Both the position numbers and the translations under genes were made by a program. Below are positions 33,742 to 44,129 of a DNA stretch of 64,000 bases, piece by piece. The notes beneath the pieces are model-generated. The model did not search any database, had not been told where the DNA came from, and was given only the letters and a program-made list of their open reading frames with translations. Position 1 is the stretch's first letter. Every line of letters starts with the position of its first letter. This DNA comes from Myxococcales bacterium (lineage in GTDB: Bacteria > Myxococcota_A > Polyangia > Polyangiales > Polyangiaceae): contig CANJCO010000007.1 of NCBI GenBank assembly GCA_947473045.1, positions 1 through 64,000 on the forward strand, given 5' to 3'.

Positions 33742-35619
33742 TCAGCGCATGACGCCGCGAACCTTGATTTTCACCTTGTCGCGGCCTTCGATGAAGCGAT
33801 CGCTGGGGGTGATCGTGCGGGCGAACGACGCGAAGCTCTCGGGCTGCACGTCGGTCGACTGCGGGCGCAGCGCGTCGAGGGCGAAGCTGGGAAGTCTCGG
33901 GGCGACGTGGCCCTGATAGGTCACGCCCTGCATGGGCACCTTGAACTGCGCGATCACGCTCCGCGGAGGGTAGTTCTGGCGCGACGCGTTGGCGAAGAGC
34001 TGGTCGAGGTTTTCGGGCGCAGCGACCTCGGGGGCGACCTCGTAGCCGGGCACGATCTCGACCTCGACGTCGCGGCCCGCCAGCTCCCGCGGCATCGTGA
34101 CGTCGAGCGTGCGCGTGACCTCCGCGCCGCTGAACGGCAGGAGGTGCAAAACGATCCGCGCCCGCTCGCCTGCGTCGACCACCGGGTCGAGGACGTCGAC
34201 GCCGCGAAGGCGAAGCACCTCGCGGCCGTAATCGACGCTGAAGACAGCCTCGACGCTCTCGATGTGGGTGTTTTCCCAGGGGTTGTTAAGCGCGTCGCCG
34301 ATCGTGCGCACGAGTCGTGACTGAAACCACTCGCCGCTGTCGGGGGTGCCACCCGACGCGAGGCCGAAATCTTCGACTTCGACGGTGCCGTGACCGCGCA
34401 CGCGCACCTTCGACTTAAGGCTCCACGTCACGTCGCGGTGATCGCTGACCGTGGCCTCGACGACGCCGCTCATCACCGAGGCGGTGAGCGAGGCGCTCAT
34501 GAAGCGCTCTTCCGCGACGATGACGTTCCAGTTCGTGCGCGGCGCACCGACCACGCCCTTCACCTCGACGTGCACGGGGAACGTCGGAGCCACTCTGGTC
34601 TCGTCGGCGACGATCGCGCTTTGGCGATCGTTGACCAGCGCGCCGAGCGTCTTCGTGGCCTCGCCGACTTTGAAGCTGTGTTGATCGCTCGCGTAAATCC
34701 ACATGATCCGCCCCAGCGCAGTGGGCATGGCGCTGTCGCCGGCGTTCATCATGGGATGTCCGAAGCCGCAGAGGCGCGTGCCCTCGACATGCGTGACGGT
34801 GCCGAGGCCCATCATTGAGATGTCGCCTCGCGCCATCTGCACGCCGATCGAGCCGCCGTCTACGAAGTGCTGCGGACCATTTGGATCGGGCTCGGACTGC
34901 CCGCCGCCGCCCGACTGGGCGTCGAGACCGAGCGGCTCGAACGCGCGACGCAGCACGCCGAGCGAGCGCTCTCCGAGGCCGGCCACCAGCAGCGGTGTCG
35001 ACACCGCCGTAATGCCGCGGGCCGAGTCGGCGGCGCCGCCCATGCGGGCCTGCACCTGCCGGCCGTGTTCGATGGCGTCGTACGCTCCCGGTACGCCGTC
35101 GAAGCGCGTTGCCCCGCCGTCCGCGCTCGCCCGTTTGGGTGTATTTTGCACGGGTTTCGCGGGCAGCGGCGCACCGCCTTCGAGCGGCCAGAAGCCGGGA
35201 GGCAGCGGGCGCTTCATTTCGCTGAGCATCGGCGCGATGGGCGTGACGCCCGCGACGGGCTCCACCATGAACTGGCGAAGGCTGTACGCGTAGGCTCCGG
35301 CGAGTCGGCCGTCGAAGTAAATGGGGCTGCCGCTCATGCCCTGCACGTTGCGCGTAATGTTCAGGCGCGGGTGCGGAGTCTTGACGAGGATGAGATCCTG
35401 CGTGGGCCGGAAGTTGTGGAGTACCCCAATAACCTCCACATCGAAGCGCTCCGGCTCGGTGCCGTGGAAGACCGTGAGCCCGTAGCCCTTCATGCCCTCT
35501 TTGATCTCGTCGACTGAAATGGTCGAGGGCTTCGCGTCGCCGCGCGCGAGGGGCAGCGTCGCAAACAGGCCAAGCACAAGGCCGCAGCAGGCGGCGGGAA
35601 GCAGATGAATCGATCTCAC
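33742..35619 (-). CDS. SpoIVB (S55) peptidase-domain secreted protein
   Basis: The protein has 625 residues with a signal peptide. An S55-like region carries GMSGSPIYFDG at 94-104, the signature around the catalytic Ser (S98), and further on a GFGHPM motif that may hold the catalytic His. In Bacillus SpoIVB the His comes before the SGSP motif, whereas here it comes after. The last 300 residues are predicted beta-rich. It is likely a periplasmic or secreted serine protease or a non-catalytic relative. The start is a GTG, chosen because the longer frame would overlap the PilZ gene. It lies 50 bases after that gene. Confidence 0.75.
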   Translation of the reverse strand: MRSIHLLPAACCGLVLGLFATLPLARGDAKPSTISVDEIKEGMKGYGLTVFHGTEPERFDVEVIGVLHNFRPTQDLILVKTPHPRLNITRNVQGMSGSPIYFDGRLAGAYAYSLRQFMVEPVAGVTPIAPMLSEMKRPLPPGFWPLEGGAPLPAKPVQNTPKRASADGGATRFDGVPGAYDAIEHGRQVQARMGGAADSARGITAVSTPLLVAGLGERSLGVLRRAFEPLGLDAQSGGGGQSEPDPNGPQHFVDGGSIGVQMARGDISMMGLGTVTHVEGTRLCGFGHPMMNAGDSAMPTALGRIMWIYASDQHSFKVGEATKTLGALVNDRQSAIVADETRVAPTFPVHVEVKGVVGAPRTNWNVIVAEERFMSASLTASVMSGVVEATVSDHRDVTWSLKSKVRVRGHGTVEVEDFGLASGGTPDSGEWFQSRLVRTIGDALNNPWENTHIESVEAVFSVDYGREVLRLRGVDVLDPVVDAGERARIVLHLLPFSGAEVTRTLDVTMPRELAGRDVEVEIVPGYEVAPEVAAPENLDQLFANASRQNYPPRSVIAQFKVPMQGVTYQGHVAPRLPSFALDALRPQSTDVQPESFASFARTITPSDRFIEGRDKVKIKVRGVMR

Positions 35620-35669
35620 CGCGCCAGTGTCGCGCGTGCGCGCTGCCGGCGCAACGACCGAGGCGGCGT

Positions 35670-36581
35670 TCAGCGGGGTGACGAGGCGCGCGAGGGGGGC
35701 TGATCGAGCCCAAGGGCCTTGCGCCTGCGTTGCTCGTCGAGCAGGTAGGCGATGATCCGGTCGCGCGTTCGCTCGTGGATGCCGACGAAGTGCAGGCCGA
35801 CGTCGTGCGAGACTTCGGTCGCAGTCCACGACATGCGGCAGCGCACCACGATGGCTTCGGTCTCGATCGCTGTCGTGCTACCCGGCGCCTCGGGGCGATG
35901 TGTTTCGTGCGCCTGGCCAGGGCGCTCGTAGGGGCGCGCCGCCGGCATCGCGGGCGCGCGCGTTGTCTGCGGCGGGGGAGGCGTCACGCCGGGGCGCACG
36001 CTCTGCATCGCAGCGATGCTCGGGCGCATCGAGGGCTGCGCGACCGCCCGCATGCTCGGGCGCGAAGGATACATCGAGAGCGGAGAGGCCGGGAGGTTGA
36101 CGGTGACGGACACCCTGGTGCCGAGCTCGAGCCCGTCGCGGGTGCCGAAGCGCAGGCCGCCGCCCGACAGATCGCGCGTGTTGCCTTGAATGATCTGGGC
36201 CGATTCGCCGTCACCGATGCGCGTGACGAACGGCACCCGCACGTCGAGCCGGAAGAACGACCGCTCCCATTCGACTTCGATCTGGGCCGGGGGATCGACG
36301 ACCACGCGGGCGCCGTCGATGCGTACGATCTGGGTGTCGCCAAAGTAGGCGCCGCTCTCGTCGCTCATGCGCAGGCGCACAGACTGATCGAGCTGCAGGG
36401 CGCTCCGCGCGATCGACGGTGACTCGCCTGCTGCCCCGCTGGCGGCGGGCGTTTCGTCGACGTCGAGCGCAATCTCGCGGGGTGACGCGGCGGCCACCTG
36501 GGCGAAGCCAACCTGTACGAAGCCGCCGCCGGGGAGGCGGGCCTCGAGGAAGACCTCTTGACCAGACGCGAGCCGAACCAT
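35670..36581 (-). CDS. PilZ-domain protein with low-complexity insert
   Basis: The protein has 303 residues. The PilZ core begins near residue 105 with RSFFRLDVR (the c-di-GMP-binding Arg cluster) and RDLSGGGLRFG (the D-x-S-x-x-G motif). The barrel is then interrupted by about 75 residues rich in Pro, Arg, Met and Ser (repeated RPSM/RPS) before the last strands (IVVRCRMSW, DVGLHFVGI). PilZ proteins bind c-di-GMP and pass the signal on by protein contact. An upstream beta-rich region of 100 residues may be a YcgR-N-like domain. The GGDEF gene precedes it by 47 bases. Confidence 0.82.
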   Translation of the reverse strand: MVRLASGQEVFLEARLPGGGFVQVGFAQVAAASPREIALDVDETPAASGAAGESPSIARSALQLDQSVRLRMSDESGAYFGDTQIVRIDGARVVVDPPAQIEVEWERSFFRLDVRVPFVTRIGDGESAQIIQGNTRDLSGGGLRFGTRDGLELGTRVSVTVNLPASPLSMYPSRPSMRAVAQPSMRPSIAAMQSVRPGVTPPPPQTTRAPAMPAARPYERPGQAHETHRPEAPGSTTAIETEAIVVRCRMSWTATEVSHDVGLHFVGIHERTRDRIIAYLLDEQRRRKALGLDQPPSRASSPR

Positions 36582-36628
36582 TGGACCTGCCCCTACCCCT
36601 TGTTGGTAAAGTCTAGCATATTAAATGC

Positions 36629-37540
36629 TCACCGCGGCTTTATGAACGGGCCGCGAACCGATGTGGGGGCGGCGTCGTAGCGAAGCCGCAGGCAGCGCAC
36701 TCCGTCGGCGTCGCAAATCGCGACTGCGTTCTTCCCCTGCGACTTGGCGTGCGCCTTGGCGCGGTTGGCGCGCTCGGGGAGGTCGCGGACCGGTACACTT
36801 GGGAGCGCGATGGCGAGGCCGATCGAGACCGTGAGCTTGAGCGTGCGCCCCTCGGCAACGAAGGGTGACTTCGAAACGACCTCGCGCAACGCCTCTGCGA
36901 ACGCGAGTCCGACGAGCGGTGCGACGTTCGGCAAGAGCACGATCATCTCGTCGCCGCCCTCGGCGTACGCGTAGCCGTGGGCCTGCGCCGCGCGGTCTAC
37001 GATGCGCTGCAGCTCGGGGAGCACGGTGCGGTCGACGACGCGCTCGGTGAGGGCCGTGTTGACGGCCTTGAAGTCGTCGATGTCGAGGTAGAGCAGCGAC
37101 GCGCCCATCGGCCCCACGGCGAGGTCGAGATCGGCGGCGAGGAGGGCGGGGGAGTCGAGAATGCCGAATTTCTGCTGCTTTTCGCGCTTGCCGCCCGGCC
37201 GTATGGCGCAGGCCTGCCATCGGTTGTCATCGCCGAGCTTCTGCACTTCGACCCGGCTGCCGTTGGCTCCGACGCGGTAGAGCCCCTCGGGATCCCACGC
37301 GGGCGGAGGGCACGAGAGGTAGCCCGTCTTCGACACCTGCCGCAGCATGGTCGAGAGCATCTCGCCCTGCGCACTCGTGACCTTTTGCACGACGGCGCCG
37401 AAGTTTTTTGGCTTCCAGTCGAAATCCAAACCGTCGCTCCGATCCGAAGAGTCTGCCCGTACTGCTAAAACGGCTCGGAGCCCGCGCGGCCTAAGCGTCT
37501 TTTCCGCGCATCGCGCGCAATAACGCACCGCGGGAGGCAC
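36629..37540 (-). CDS. GGDEF-domain protein (GGDEM variant)
   Basis: The protein has 303 residues. After an N-terminal region of about 140 residues without recognisable domain, a GGDEF-type domain shows LYLDIDDFKAVN at 150-161 (metal and nucleotide site) and AEGGDEM at 193-199, followed by LTVSIGLAIA. Phe of the signature is replaced by Met, which is tolerated in some cyclases, and no RxxD inhibitory site precedes it. It probably makes c-di-GMP or a related cyclic nucleotide. The start is a GTG; a later GTG near residue 28 is possible. It precedes the PilZ gene. Confidence 0.78.
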   Translation of the reverse strand: MPPAVRYCARCAEKTLRPRGLRAVLAVRADSSDRSDGLDFDWKPKNFGAVVQKVTSAQGEMLSTMLRQVSKTGYLSCPPPAWDPEGLYRVGANGSRVEVQKLGDDNRWQACAIRPGGKREKQQKFGILDSPALLAADLDLAVGPMGASLLYLDIDDFKAVNTALTERVVDRTVLPELQRIVDRAAQAHGYAYAEGGDEMIVLLPNVAPLVGLAFAEALREVVSKSPFVAEGRTLKLTVSIGLAIALPSVPVRDLPERANRAKAHAKSQGKNAVAICDADGVRCLRLRYDAAPTSVRGPFIKPR

Positions 37541-37576
37541 GAAATCGCCGAGGACTCGCGGTCAACGCGCGCGACA

Positions 37577-37608
37577 AAACCCCGCGGCCTGCGAAAGGCC
37601 ACGAGGTT
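37577..37608 (-). terminator. Rho-independent terminator
   Basis: On the minus strand AACCTCGTGGCCT pairs with AGGCCGCGGGGTT (two G-T pairs) around a TTCGC loop and is followed by TTTTG. It would end a transcript from the 54-residue gene about 130 bases after its stop codon. Confidence 0.75.
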
Positions 37609-37738
37609 CCCGATTGGCTACGCAATCGCCGCCAGAGGACAGCCCGACAAAAAGAAGCGACCCGCGCACTTGCGTGAACGCGAGCTGATCACGCGCCGAA
37701 CGCCTCACGGTGAGAGCGTTCAAGGCGCGGGAAAACGC

Positions 37739-37903
37739 TTACTTGTCGGACGGCTTCGCGTCGGCAGCCTTGGGGTCGTAACCCGCGAGGTGCACGGCGA
37801 ACTTGGGCGTGCCGAGCGCGCGGCGCTCGCGCTTGTTGCGCTTACCGTTGGTGGTCATCTTGCGCTTGCGGATGCGCTCGAACTGCTGGGTCGACGAAAC
37901 CAT
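37739..37903 (-). CDS. Small basic protein, 54 residues
   Basis: The protein has 54 residues. The first half is strongly basic (ERIRKRKM, NGKRNKRERR); the second half ends YDPKAADAKPSDK. A good ribosome-binding site (AAGGAAG) lies 8-9 bases before the ATG and codon use matches the neighbours, so it is likely real. It looks like a nucleic-acid-binding or ribosome-associated small protein, but no family is recognised. It has its own terminator downstream. Confidence 0.65.
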   Translation of the reverse strand: MVSSTQQFERIRKRKMTTNGKRNKRERRALGTPKFAVHLAGYDPKAADAKPSDK

Positions 37904-38046
37904 GTCTGTGACTTCCTTGCGTGCGCCGCCCCGCTGGGGAGCGGCGGGCGGCGGAATATGGCGAAAAAGAGGCCGGGTGTCAAAGGCGAAACCGGCACGA
38001 ACGCACCCTTTGAGCGCGAAAGCGACGCTCGCCGCTTGGAATAAAC

Positions 38047-39438
38047 CTAGTTCGTCCCGCGGACGGTGACCGGAAAGCTGTACGTTGCCTCGGCAAACGG
38101 CTGCACCTTGGCCTTGCTGAGGGCTGCTTTAATGCACGCTGCGCCGGCTCCGGGGGCTGTCACGCTCTGCACTGAGCCATCGGATTTGAACATGACCGTC
38201 GCCTTCACCACAGGGTCATCGGAGCCGATGCAGGCTCGAGCGGCAGGAAGCACGCCCGCGATCGCCCCTGCAACCTGGCCTTGAGAAGGCTTCTGCGGCA
38301 CGTTGCCGGGCCCAGCGCCGCCTCCGGTGGCGGCAGGGGTCATGCCCGCGCCCGTTTCTCCGCCGACGCGCCGGCGCATTTCTTCGCTCAGATCGCCAGC
38401 CTTGCCCGGCGCAGCGGCGGGCATTTTGAATTCGAGTTTTGGGTCGACGCCGGCGCCCGCGGGTGCCGCTGCGACGGCGGCGGAAGCGGGTTTGCCGCCC
38501 AGGGGGGCCGCTGCGGCTCCAGGTTTCGGTGCCGCTGCCTTGGCGGCGGGATCTCCGGCGGCCGGGGCTTCGGCTACCGCTACAGGGGCGGCGGCAGCGG
38601 TGGCAGCCGGGGCCGTGACGGCCGGTGCGGCTGCGGTCGCCTGCATCGGCGCGCTGGGTTCGATCGGATGGGGCGCGACCACTTCGGGCTTGCTGCGCAT
38701 CACCAGAAACACCGCGGCTGCGGCGGCCGCCATGGCCACCGCGCCGCCGAGCAGCAGCATCGGCGGACCCTTTTTCTTGCTCGAATCGGACGCTGCTGGC
38801 GCAGGCTCCGCGACTGCGGCGACCGGCAGCGCGCTCGATGACGGCGGGGCGAGCGCAGCGGCCGACGAAGGCGCAGCTGCGACCGGGGCCGACTTCGCAA
38901 GCGAAGGCGCCGATGCCGCAATGGCGGCCGCGGGAACGTCGTCGAACAGGCCCTGACCGGCGAGCTCGGTTGTCTTCGAGCGCGCCTCGGCGCCCGGGTC
39001 TTCGGCGGCAAGCGCGCTGAAATCAACGATGCCCGAGTCGTCTTTCGTGGCCTCGACGCCGCGCGTGACGCTCACCGATGGCGGCGGCGGGGTCATGGAG
39101 GGGGACGTCGCCAGCTTGGCGAGGTCGACTAAACTCTGGCGGTCTCGCGTGCGATCGGTGGGGTTGCTCATGGTCTTCTCCGCTGCCGTGCCTTCAGGCG
39201 ATGGACCCCGGCGCGAGGCTGGGGCTTGGGCCGAGGGCACAGTTATACTCGATAATTCGGCTTCATCTGGAACTTGCGGCAGAGGCGCCGCGACGCAGGC
39301 CTCGTCGCTGAGGGCTGAAAGGCCGCCCGCGGGTGATCCGATGGCAGCCATGATGCGCAAATGGCGGGCGTCGGCGTCGGCTTCCGATTCCGGTGCGAGC
39401 GGCCAGCTCGCCAGCAGGGTGTCGAGATGGGTCGTCAT
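38047..39438 (-). CDS. Single-pass membrane protein, probable anti-sigma factor
   Basis: The protein has 463 residues. It has a cytoplasmic N-terminus of about 220 residues, one transmembrane helix (LLLGGAVAMAAAAAAVFLVM), a long Ala/Pro-rich periplasmic spacer, and a compact C-terminal domain of about 70 residues (VLPAARACIGSDDPVVKATVMF.SDGSVQSV) like the AgmX/PglI C-terminal domain of Myxococcota. The ATG overlaps the sigma gene stop codon (ATGA), the standard arrangement for ECF anti-sigma factors. No zinc-binding anti-sigma motif is visible, so the role rests on position and topology. Confidence 0.6.
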   Translation of the reverse strand: MTTHLDTLLASWPLAPESEADADARHLRIMAAIGSPAGGLSALSDEACVAAPLPQVPDEAELSSITVPSAQAPASRRGPSPEGTAAEKTMSNPTDRTRDRQSLVDLAKLATSPSMTPPPPSVSVTRGVEATKDDSGIVDFSALAAEDPGAEARSKTTELAGQGLFDDVPAAAIAASAPSLAKSAPVAAAPSSAAALAPPSSSALPVAAVAEPAPAASDSSKKKGPPMLLLGGAVAMAAAAAAVFLVMRSKPEVVAPHPIEPSAPMQATAAAPAVTAPAATAAAAPVAVAEAPAAGDPAAKAAAPKPGAAAAPLGGKPASAAVAAAPAGAGVDPKLEFKMPAAAPGKAGDLSEEMRRRVGGETGAGMTPAATGGGAGPGNVPQKPSQGQVAGAIAGVLPAARACIGSDDPVVKATVMFKSDGSVQSVTAPGAGAACIKAALSKAKVQPFAEATYSFPVTVRGTN

Positions 39439-40022
39439 GGGGCGCCTTCGTCTACGTCGAAACCGCGAGCAGCCATGAACGCCTTCAGCTTGCGCCGCGC
39501 TTCATGCACGCGCCAGGCGATGGTGCCTTCGGGCGCGCCGAGGATGCCGCTCGCCTCTTCGTGCGACTTGCCCTCGATGCAGACTAGAATCAGCGTGGTG
39601 CGAAGCGTCTCGCTGAGCGCGTCGATCGCCTCACAAAGGGCCTCATATTGCTGCTTTCGCGCCGCGTCGCCGGCCGGACCGGCGCTCGCGCCCGGGCGCG
39701 ATTCGATCGCCGCTGCGTCGACGCGCGCGTCGTCGGACGTCAGGCGCGAGGCCCTGCGCGAGCGCAGCGCGTTGAGCGAGACGTTGACGGCGATGCGATA
39801 AATCCACGTGTAGAACTCGCTGCGTCCATCGAAGCCCTCGAGCGCCCGCCAGGCTCGAATGAAGGTCTCCTGGGTGATGTCTTCGGCGGCGGCGCGATCG
39901 CGGAGCATGTGCAGCGCGAGGCGAAAAATGCGAGGTTGATGCCTGCGCACGAGCTCACCGTAGGCGCCCGCGTCGCCGCTGCGTGCGCGCTGGGCGAGGT
40001 CGCGGTCGGTGGGAATGGCCAT
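39435..40022 (-). CDS. ECF RNA polymerase sigma factor (RpoE-like)
   Basis: The protein has 195 residues, the normal ECF size. Region 2 has LRDRAAAEDITQETFIRAWRAL followed by FYTWIYRIAVNVSLNALR; region 4 has ALSETLRTTLILVCIEGKSHEEASGILGAPEGTIAWRVHEARRKL, with the helix-turn-helix near the end. It directs transcription of a stress or envelope regulon together with its coupled membrane partner. The ATG at MAIPTDRDLA is the likely start; the frame is open upstream but Arg-rich. Confidence 0.92.
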   Translation of the reverse strand: MAIPTDRDLAQRARSGDAGAYGELVRRHQPRIFRLALHMLRDRAAAEDITQETFIRAWRALEGFDGRSEFYTWIYRIAVNVSLNALRSRRASRLTSDDARVDAAAIESRPGASAGPAGDAARKQQYEALCEAIDALSETLRTTLILVCIEGKSHEEASGILGAPEGTIAWRVHEARRKLKAFMAARGFDVDEGAP

Positions 40023-40373
40023 GGCGAGCTTGGGCACGCGATCGTTACAGGAGGTTCGGTCGGGCGTCACGTGCCCGGCTTCGCGCGCGAAACCCGGGCT
40101 TCGGGCGGGCCGACGCTGCGCCCGCCGTGGACGCCGCGAAGACCTTGAAGCTGACGATACTTGAACCACGGCCGCTTGGACAAATCCCCGGGGCTGTCCT
40201 TGGATGCCGGTCGCGCGCTCACGCAAATCGGGCCTGACGCGGCAACTTTACATCGGCTGGCCGCGCGCGGGGGCCTTCGGCGCTGCTACCTCGTAGACCC
40301 GGCGCTCATCGATGGTTACAACAGGCACGGTCGGCACGCTCGCCGCCGCGCTTGTTGCCACCCACCTAATGCC
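40023..40373. other. Divergent intergenic region (351 bases)
   Basis: The region separates the leftward sigma factor gene from the rightward efflux operon and should hold both promoters. It contains GGAGG on the plus strand close to the sigma gene start and a CACGTG palindrome. I could not identify a convincing -35/-10 pair, terminator or small gene. Confidence 0.5.
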
Positions 40374-41663
40374 ATGACCGACCTCGAAATCGCTGCTTCC
40401 AGGGCCGCTTCCGCTGCCTCCGACTTAAACAAGGCGCTCGCCTCCGAGGAGGGCGGCCGGGTGTGGCTTCGTCGCCTCGTTCTGGTCGCCGTTATCGCGA
40501 TCGCCGTAGGCGGAGGGTTCGCCTGGCGCGTGAAGCACCGCCCTGCCGCGCCCCCGAAATACGTGACCGTCGAGGTCGCTACCGGCGACGTCATCGAGAA
40601 GGTTCAGGCCACCGGCGCAGTGCAACCGCTGCTGCAGGTGAGCGTCGGCGCGCAGGCCAACGGCCGCGTGACGCGCGTGCTCGTCGACTTCAACTCCGTC
40701 GTGCACAAAGGCGACGTCCTCGCGGAGATCGACCCCACGTTTTACGGAGCGCAGGTGAGTCAGGCGAGCGCCAACGTACAGGCGCAGCGCGCGCAGCTCG
40801 AGAGCGCGAAAGCCAGCGCCACCGCCGCGCGGGTCACCTTTGAGCGCATCGAGCGCTTGCAGGCGCAGAACCTGTCGAGCAAGGGCGACGTCGACACCGC
40901 GCGGGGCCAATACGACGTCGCGCTCGCCAACGTCGAGTCGGCGCGCGCTGCGATCGGATCGACGCAGGCCCAGCTGACGCAGTCGCAGACCAACATCGGT
41001 TACACGAAGATCTACTCGCCCGTCGACGGCCTCGTCATCACGCGCAACATCGACCCCGGAGCCACGGTCGTGGCGAGCTTTCAGGCGCCGGTGCTCTTTG
41101 TCATCGCGCAAGATCTACGAAAAATGCGCGTGATGGCCGACGTCGACGAAGCCGACGTGGGTCGCCTCAAAGAGGGAATGGACGCCGACGCCGTGGTCGA
41201 CGCGTTTCCGGGGGAGTCGTTTCAGGGGCGCGTGCAACAGGTGCGCTACAGCCCCAACAACGTATCGGGCGTGGTCACCTACTCTGCGGTCATCGAGGTC
41301 GAAAACCCCGACGAAAAGCTGCGGCCCGGCATGACAGCGACGGTTACGATCAAGACGCGCGAGGCGAAGGGCGTGCTGAAAGTGCCCAACGCGGCGCTGC
41401 GCTACAAGCCGTCGCCGCCGGTTGGTCCCGACGGCAAGCCGGTGCTTCCTCCTGCCGACGCGCCGCTCGGCAAGGGCCAGGGGCGGGTCTATCTGCTCAC
41501 GAGCGACAAACCCGGCGAAGAAAAGGCCGACGGCAAGCTCGTGGCCGTGGGCGTCACCGACGGCGTGAGCACCGAGGTGCGCGACGCCACGCTGACACTG
41601 GGCACGAAAGTCGTCACCGACGAAACCGACGACGACAAAAAGAAGAAGAAGGGGCCGTTCTGA
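40374..41663 (+). CDS. Efflux periplasmic adaptor, MacA-like
   Basis: The protein has 429 residues. One N-terminal transmembrane helix (LVLVAVIAIAVGGGFAW) is followed by the membrane-fusion pattern: a biotinyl-lipoyl half-motif (VQATGAVQPLLQVSVGAQANGRV), a coiled-coil hairpin at about 120-190, the second lipoyl half (IYSPVDGLVITRNIDPG) and the beta-barrel domain (RVQQVRYSPNN). It would link the inner-membrane ABC transporter to an outer-membrane channel. It starts an operon with the ATPase and two permeases; no TolC-like gene is in the window. Confidence 0.88.
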   Translation: MTDLEIAASRAASAASDLNKALASEEGGRVWLRRLVLVAVIAIAVGGGFAWRVKHRPAAPPKYVTVEVATGDVIEKVQATGAVQPLLQVSVGAQANGRVTRVLVDFNSVVHKGDVLAEIDPTFYGAQVSQASANVQAQRAQLESAKASATAARVTFERIERLQAQNLSSKGDVDTARGQYDVALANVESARAAIGSTQAQLTQSQTNIGYTKIYSPVDGLVITRNIDPGATVVASFQAPVLFVIAQDLRKMRVMADVDEADVGRLKEGMDADAVVDAFPGESFQGRVQQVRYSPNNVSGVVTYSAVIEVENPDEKLRPGMTATVTIKTREAKGVLKVPNAALRYKPSPPVGPDGKPVLPPADAPLGKGQGRVYLLTSDKPGEEKADGKLVAVGVTDGVSTEVRDATLTLGTKVVTDETDDDKKKKKGPF

Positions 41664-41664
41664 A

Positions 41665-42908
41665 ATGGGGGCCGACGGCGGCGCCGCCACCGTGACGGGC
41701 GACCTGATGGTGCTCGAGGGCGTAGCGAAAGACTACGACACCGGCGGCGGGCTCGTGCGCGCGCTGCGTGACATCGATCTGAACATCGCGCACGGCGAGT
41801 TCGTCGCGATCGTGGGAACGAGCGGTTCGGGCAAGAGCACCCTGATGAACATCCTCGGGTGCCTCGATCGACCCACCCGTGGGAGGTACCTGCTCGCGGG
41901 TGTGGAGGTCGGCGCGCGTCCCAACGACGCGCGAGCGATCGTGCGCAACCGCCTCGTGGGGTTCATCTTTCAGGGCTTCAACTTGTTGCCGCGCACGACC
42001 GCCCTCGAGAATGTCGAGCTGCCGCTGCAGTACCGGGGGGTCAGCGCGCGTGAGCGGCGCAAGCGCGCCGAGGCGGCCCTCGCTGCCGTGGGCCTGCAGG
42101 ACCGCATCGATCACACGCCCAACATGCTGTCGGGAGGGCAGCAGCAGCGCGTCGCCATCGCGCGGGCGCTCGTCACCGATCCCCCGCTGCTGCTCGCCGA
42201 TGAGCCCACGGGCAACCTCGACACCCGCACCAGCCTCGAAGTGCTGGCGCTCCTGCAGCGGCTCAACCGCGACCGCGGCATCACGATCGCGCTCGTGACG
42301 CACGAGCACGACATCGCGGCGTGCGCGTCGCGGGTGATTACGTTTCGCGACGGGCGCATGGTCTCCGACGTGCGTCAGGCGTCGCCGCTCGATGCCGCCG
42401 CCGCGCTCGCCGCGCTGCCTCCGCCCCAACACTTCGATGCGGCCAAGCCCGACGACGGCCGCGTCGCCGTGAGTCCGTCGCGCACGCGCATTCCGCCGGC
42501 TGCCTACTTCACCATGCTGGCAGGCACGCTCGTGGGCGGGCTGATCGGATACATGTATGGTGCATTGATTGTCGGCCAGCCGGTTCCAGGAGCGGGCGCC
42601 GTCGCCGGGTTTGCCTGCGAGGCAGCCTTTTCGCAGGCCTACGCCCGCCGAAAGCTCGGTCGGGCGCTGTCGTGGGACGAGCGGGCGCGCCTTGCCATCT
42701 ACTATTCGCTCGCGCTGCTGCTGGCGATTTCGGCGGGCCTCGCCCTTGCGGGTTCGGGCGCAACACCGAGGCCCCTCCGCGAGGCGATCGAGGGACGCCC
42801 GCTGCTCGGCGTAGCGCTCGCGTTCGGGCTGCTGGCCGCGTCGTCGTGCGCGCGAATGCTCACGCTGTGGCTCTTCGCCCGGGGCCGCATTCCGAGCAAG
42901 GCGCACTG

Positions 42909-42909
<1 letters not shown>
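41665..42909 (+). CDS. ABC transporter ATPase, MacB/LolD-type, with C-terminal membrane segments
   Basis: The protein has 414 residues. Residues 15-235 are an ABC ATPase: Walker A VGTSGSGKST, Q-loop FQGFNLL, signature MLSGGQQQR, Walker B LLLADEPTGNLD and H-loop VTHEHD. After residue 270 there are four hydrophobic segments with no FtsX-type permease domain. The extra segments are unrelated to MacB permease and of unknown role. The start codon begins two bases after the adaptor stop, and the stop overlaps the next ATG (ATGA-type), so the operon is tightly coupled. Confidence 0.88.
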
Positions 42910-44128
<1,219 letters not shown>

Positions 44129-44129
<1 letters not shown>

